This document shows, in pieces, positions 61,991 through 64,000 of a DNA stretch of 64,000 nucleotides. Below the pieces are notes generated by a model. That model worked only from the letters and a program-made list of their open reading frames with translations. It made no database searches and was not told the DNA's origin. Made by a program: the position numbers and the translations under genes. Location: contig NZ_CAKMMP010000008.1 in the NCBI RefSeq assembly GCF_927798175.1, positions 1 through 64,000 on the forward strand. The letters run 5' to 3'. Within the stretch, counting starts at the first letter, position 1; each line of letters opens with the position of its first letter. The DNA is from Paenibacillus sp. JJ-223 (GTDB lineage Bacteria > Bacillota > Bacilli > Paenibacillales > Paenibacillaceae).

Positions 61991-63859
61991 CTACATCTCA
62001 GGTACGAGGATGCGCATTTCTTCCCAATCGCAGGGCGAGAAGTTTTCGCGTATGACTTTGCCGTCAGGCGCAGATACGTTCCATCCGGTCAACGTCCATG
62101 ATTCATGGCCATGGATCTTTTCGGGAATCACGAAAACTAGCTCATCCTTCATCTTCATGACCAGTTTTGTCTGCCACTCAATGGCTTGGGCCGCGATTTG
62201 GCGAGCCGTGGATAGATGATACCGCCTCCAGTCGTTGTGCCACACGTCCGGCACCCGGTCCAAATCCGGCAGTATATCCTCCTTTTGATTCCGGAAGGGG
62301 ACGGATTCAAGACGAAGCCATCCGCGGTTGGACTCGACAAGCCCATCACCAAGGTGGTCGCGAAACGCAATCCGGTCGGACTTTTCCTTCTCGTGGCCGC
62401 CTTCGACCGGATTCTCGCCGTAAACAACGCCCATATCCGCCTTTGGCACCTCATGCTTCATGAGCAGCGCGCCGCCTAGCCTTTCCGACGGATGGCCCCC
62501 TCCCCATTCTTCAAGAGCAAGTTGGATGTGGGGATGAAGCTCCTCCATCGCATTTAGCGCGAGGCAGCGGATAACCTCTTCCGCCGATGTTCCAAAGTGC
62601 GCAGCTTTGGCAAAGCTCTCTCGGCTTAAACGATATACGCTAAGGCGATCGCGATGAACCAATTCGGCACAGCACTCTGCCACCCAATGCACGGAAGGGG
62701 CTGCCTCGCTAGGAACGAGCAGCTCGAAATCAGGTTGAATGATGATACGAGGCAACCGCGCATCCTGTGTCCCATCCTCCCTCTCCGTTCCATACAACAG
62801 CGAATGGGGATCAACAAGCCAGCGAAACACGCTCCCTTCCGCAGCGTCTTGGCCGATTTCGCCAAAGCCCCAACCCGCCAATGCCTCCAACCACCCCAGA
62901 ATTCGGGGGAATACATGGTCCCATTCGGGTTGCCACCCCGGATCAACCGAAATCGAAACGGTTTTGGCATGTTCATGTTCATGGGGAGCAGCAGCATCGC
63001 GCCATTCGCGGATGAACGGCAGTACCTGCCGCAAACCAAACCATTGGTCTTTGCCCGGCGCGAGCAACAGCAGGCGATACTGCACATGCTGCATGACGGG
63101 ATTCATTGCAGCATACTTGTCCGCGCACAGCCCATAGATCTTCCTGTGCATCGCGCTCCAGGGCAAATCCAGCCATGAACTCAGCCGATCTTGGGATATG
63201 GCGTACACGTCCTCGTTCTTTTGAATAAGCCCCAATGAAAGCAGCAAGTCCAGCATGATCGCAACGTGGCGCGGATAAACCTCCTGATGCTTATACTGAA
63301 AAACCAGCCCATTCACATCTTCCGGCCGCATGCTGGTCATACGGTCAAGCTGGTTTATTGCTTTTTTGTGCAGTGTGCCCTTTCGGGTCAATGGCAGACC
63401 TTTGCTTCCGAACCAGGCAAGCACGTGCAGCAGATCGAGGGCTATGTTGGTTTTCCCTTCCCGCCATACGGCCATGCCCACGCGATGGGGCGAAGGGCTT
63501 AACCCCCCGCCCTGAAGCGGCGAAACCGAGCTGGAGGAGAAAGGCGGGACACCTTCCAAAGCGCGGCCGATTCTCCGTTCAAAGGCCGCTGCGAGTATAG
63601 GGAGGTGGGCAGCCGGGATGTAGTACAAACATTCGCCCCAAGCTTTGCGGACGGCCTGTATCCATCCCTTCTCCCATAATGAGGCAAACGCCGCTCTCGC
63701 CTCCGCCCGGCTAAGTCCTTCTTCGGCCCAATCAGCCGCAGCCATTACCGACGCGAAGGGTTGGCCTGCATGCTTGCAAAAAACGGCTCCCAAAACCGTC
63801 TGCTCCATTGCCGGCAATGCTGAAACCATGTTCGCCCCGCATGTATCTTCGAAATGCAT
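61991..63859 (-). CDS. XPB/Ssl2 N-terminal-domain-like (helicase-associated) protein
   Basis: This 622-aa protein has a region around 360-430 (RIIIQPDFELLVPSEAAPSVHWVAECCAELVHRDRLSVYRLSRESFAKAAHFGTSAEEVIRCL) that matches the Helicase_C_3 or XPB/Ssl2 N-terminal-like domain. The N-terminal 100 residues look like winged-helix segments (FASLWEKGWIQAVRK). It carries no Walker motifs, so it is not itself an ATPase. It likely partners the XPB-type helicase encoded just upstream, whose last codons are visible at the window edge. The ATG follows GGAGGGCGTGGTGG. Confidence 0.78.
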   Translation of the reverse strand: MHFEDTCGANMVSALPAMEQTVLGAVFCKHAGQPFASVMAAADWAEEGLSRAEARAAFASLWEKGWIQAVRKAWGECLYYIPAAHLPILAAAFERRIGRALEGVPPFSSSSVSPLQGGGLSPSPHRVGMAVWREGKTNIALDLLHVLAWFGSKGLPLTRKGTLHKKAINQLDRMTSMRPEDVNGLVFQYKHQEVYPRHVAIMLDLLLSLGLIQKNEDVYAISQDRLSSWLDLPWSAMHRKIYGLCADKYAAMNPVMQHVQYRLLLLAPGKDQWFGLRQVLPFIREWRDAAAPHEHEHAKTVSISVDPGWQPEWDHVFPRILGWLEALAGWGFGEIGQDAAEGSVFRWLVDPHSLLYGTEREDGTQDARLPRIIIQPDFELLVPSEAAPSVHWVAECCAELVHRDRLSVYRLSRESFAKAAHFGTSAEEVIRCLALNAMEELHPHIQLALEEWGGGHPSERLGGALLMKHEVPKADMGVVYGENPVEGGHEKEKSDRIAFRDHLGDGLVESNRGWLRLESVPFRNQKEDILPDLDRVPDVWHNDWRRYHLSTARQIAAQAIEWQTKLVMKMKDELVFVIPEKIHGHESWTLTGWNVSAPDGKVIRENFSPCDWEEMRILVPEM

Positions 63860-63914
63860 CGAACCACCACGCCCTCCTTTTCAGAAACATTCAGAAAACA
63901 AGGAACTCACAACG

Positions 63915-64000
63915 CTATATATCCTCATGTCTAATCGTGTATTCATAACCTTGCTCAATCAGAAACAGTTGTCTGTTTATCGCAAACTCTTGTTCCCTGC
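63915..64000 (-). CDS. C-terminal end of a probable XPB-type DNA helicase (partial)
   Basis: On the minus strand a frame is open from the window edge and ends at a TAG (63915-63917) after 27 residues. It includes REQEFAINRQLFLIEQGY, followed by EYTIRHEDI. The NRQLFLIEQGYEYTI ending resembles the C-terminus of bacterial ERCC3/XPB-like helicases (R-Q-x-F-L-x-E-Q-G-Y-x-Y). Its position upstream of the XPB N-domain-like gene supports this. Only the tail is visible, so the assignment is tentative. Confidence 0.55.
   Translation of the reverse strand, partial: REQEFAINRQLFLIEQGYEYTIRHEDI

Overview
The window looks like a piece of a Paenibacillus chromosome, or of a close spore-forming relative in the Bacillales. 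The evidence is a ylo-type core block in nearly the Bacillus subtilis order (yicC-remA-gmk-rpoZ-coaBC-priA-def-fmt-rsmB // rlmN-prpC-prkC-rsgA-rpe // spoVM, rpmB, fakA), sporulation genes (sleB, a spoVIF-like gene, a 26-codon spoVM), the ylbF-ylbG pair, and GC-rich coding with strong GGAGG-type ribosome binding sites. Almost every gene reads leftward (minus strand). No tRNA, rRNA, CRISPR array, transposase or integrase was seen.

Layout from left to right. 1-880: the 3' end of a very AT-rich gene of unknown function on the plus strand, closed by a 17-bp terminator hairpin; it looks foreign. 895-4383: sleB, a niacin-type MFS permease and a lipoprotein. 4600-10185: a two-permease, one-binding-protein sugar-type ABC importer (no ATPase) co-directional with an SsuD-like flavin monooxygenase, facing a divergent AraC-type regulator; a sulfonated-sugar role is possible. 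10215-18726: a six-gene leftward locus that reads as an undescribed exopolysaccharide system: anchored glycosidase-like protein, membrane-anchored HEAT-repeat protein, processive GT2 synthase, a degenerate response regulator, a nucleotide-sugar dehydrogenase and a second anchored TIM-barrel protein. 19445-21194: a LexA-boxed UvrX-type polymerase plus YolD-like gene. 21564-23054: glutaminase and a GNAT acetyltransferase. 23168-27291: a LytS/LytTR two-component system followed by a YhjX-type MFS carrier, with a candidate tandem LytTR operator between them; this resembles a pyruvate sensing and uptake unit.

27348-28217 is a tandem duplication of a roughly 435-bp intergenic block. It carries copies of a dispersed intergenic repeat that also occurs near 3.5 kb, 12.7 kb, 59.3 kb and perhaps 9.0 kb. 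28264-50033 is the core block: spoVIF-like, recG, degV, fakA, rpmB (plus), spoVM, a small membrane protein, rpe, rsgA, prkC, prpC, rlmN, then rsmB, fmt, def, priA, coaBC, rpoZ, gmk, remA, yicC. It covers fatty-acid phosphorylation, ribosome maturation, Ser/Thr signalling, formyl-Met handling and replication restart. yloU, normally next to fakA, is absent. 50053-58200: a fused homocysteine methyltransferase/MTHFR, dapF, a Ca2+-type P-ATPase and divergent rqcH. 58358-64000: a PHP phosphoesterase, a LysR regulator, an unknown 145-aa protein, ylbG, ylbF (RicF), an XPB/Ssl2 N-domain-like protein and the last codons of a probable XPB-type helicase.

Starts were moved inward from the longest open frame wherever a ribosome binding site or family alignment favoured it; these choices are noted per entry. 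All functions are inferred from recalled family sequences and visible motifs; no database search was run.
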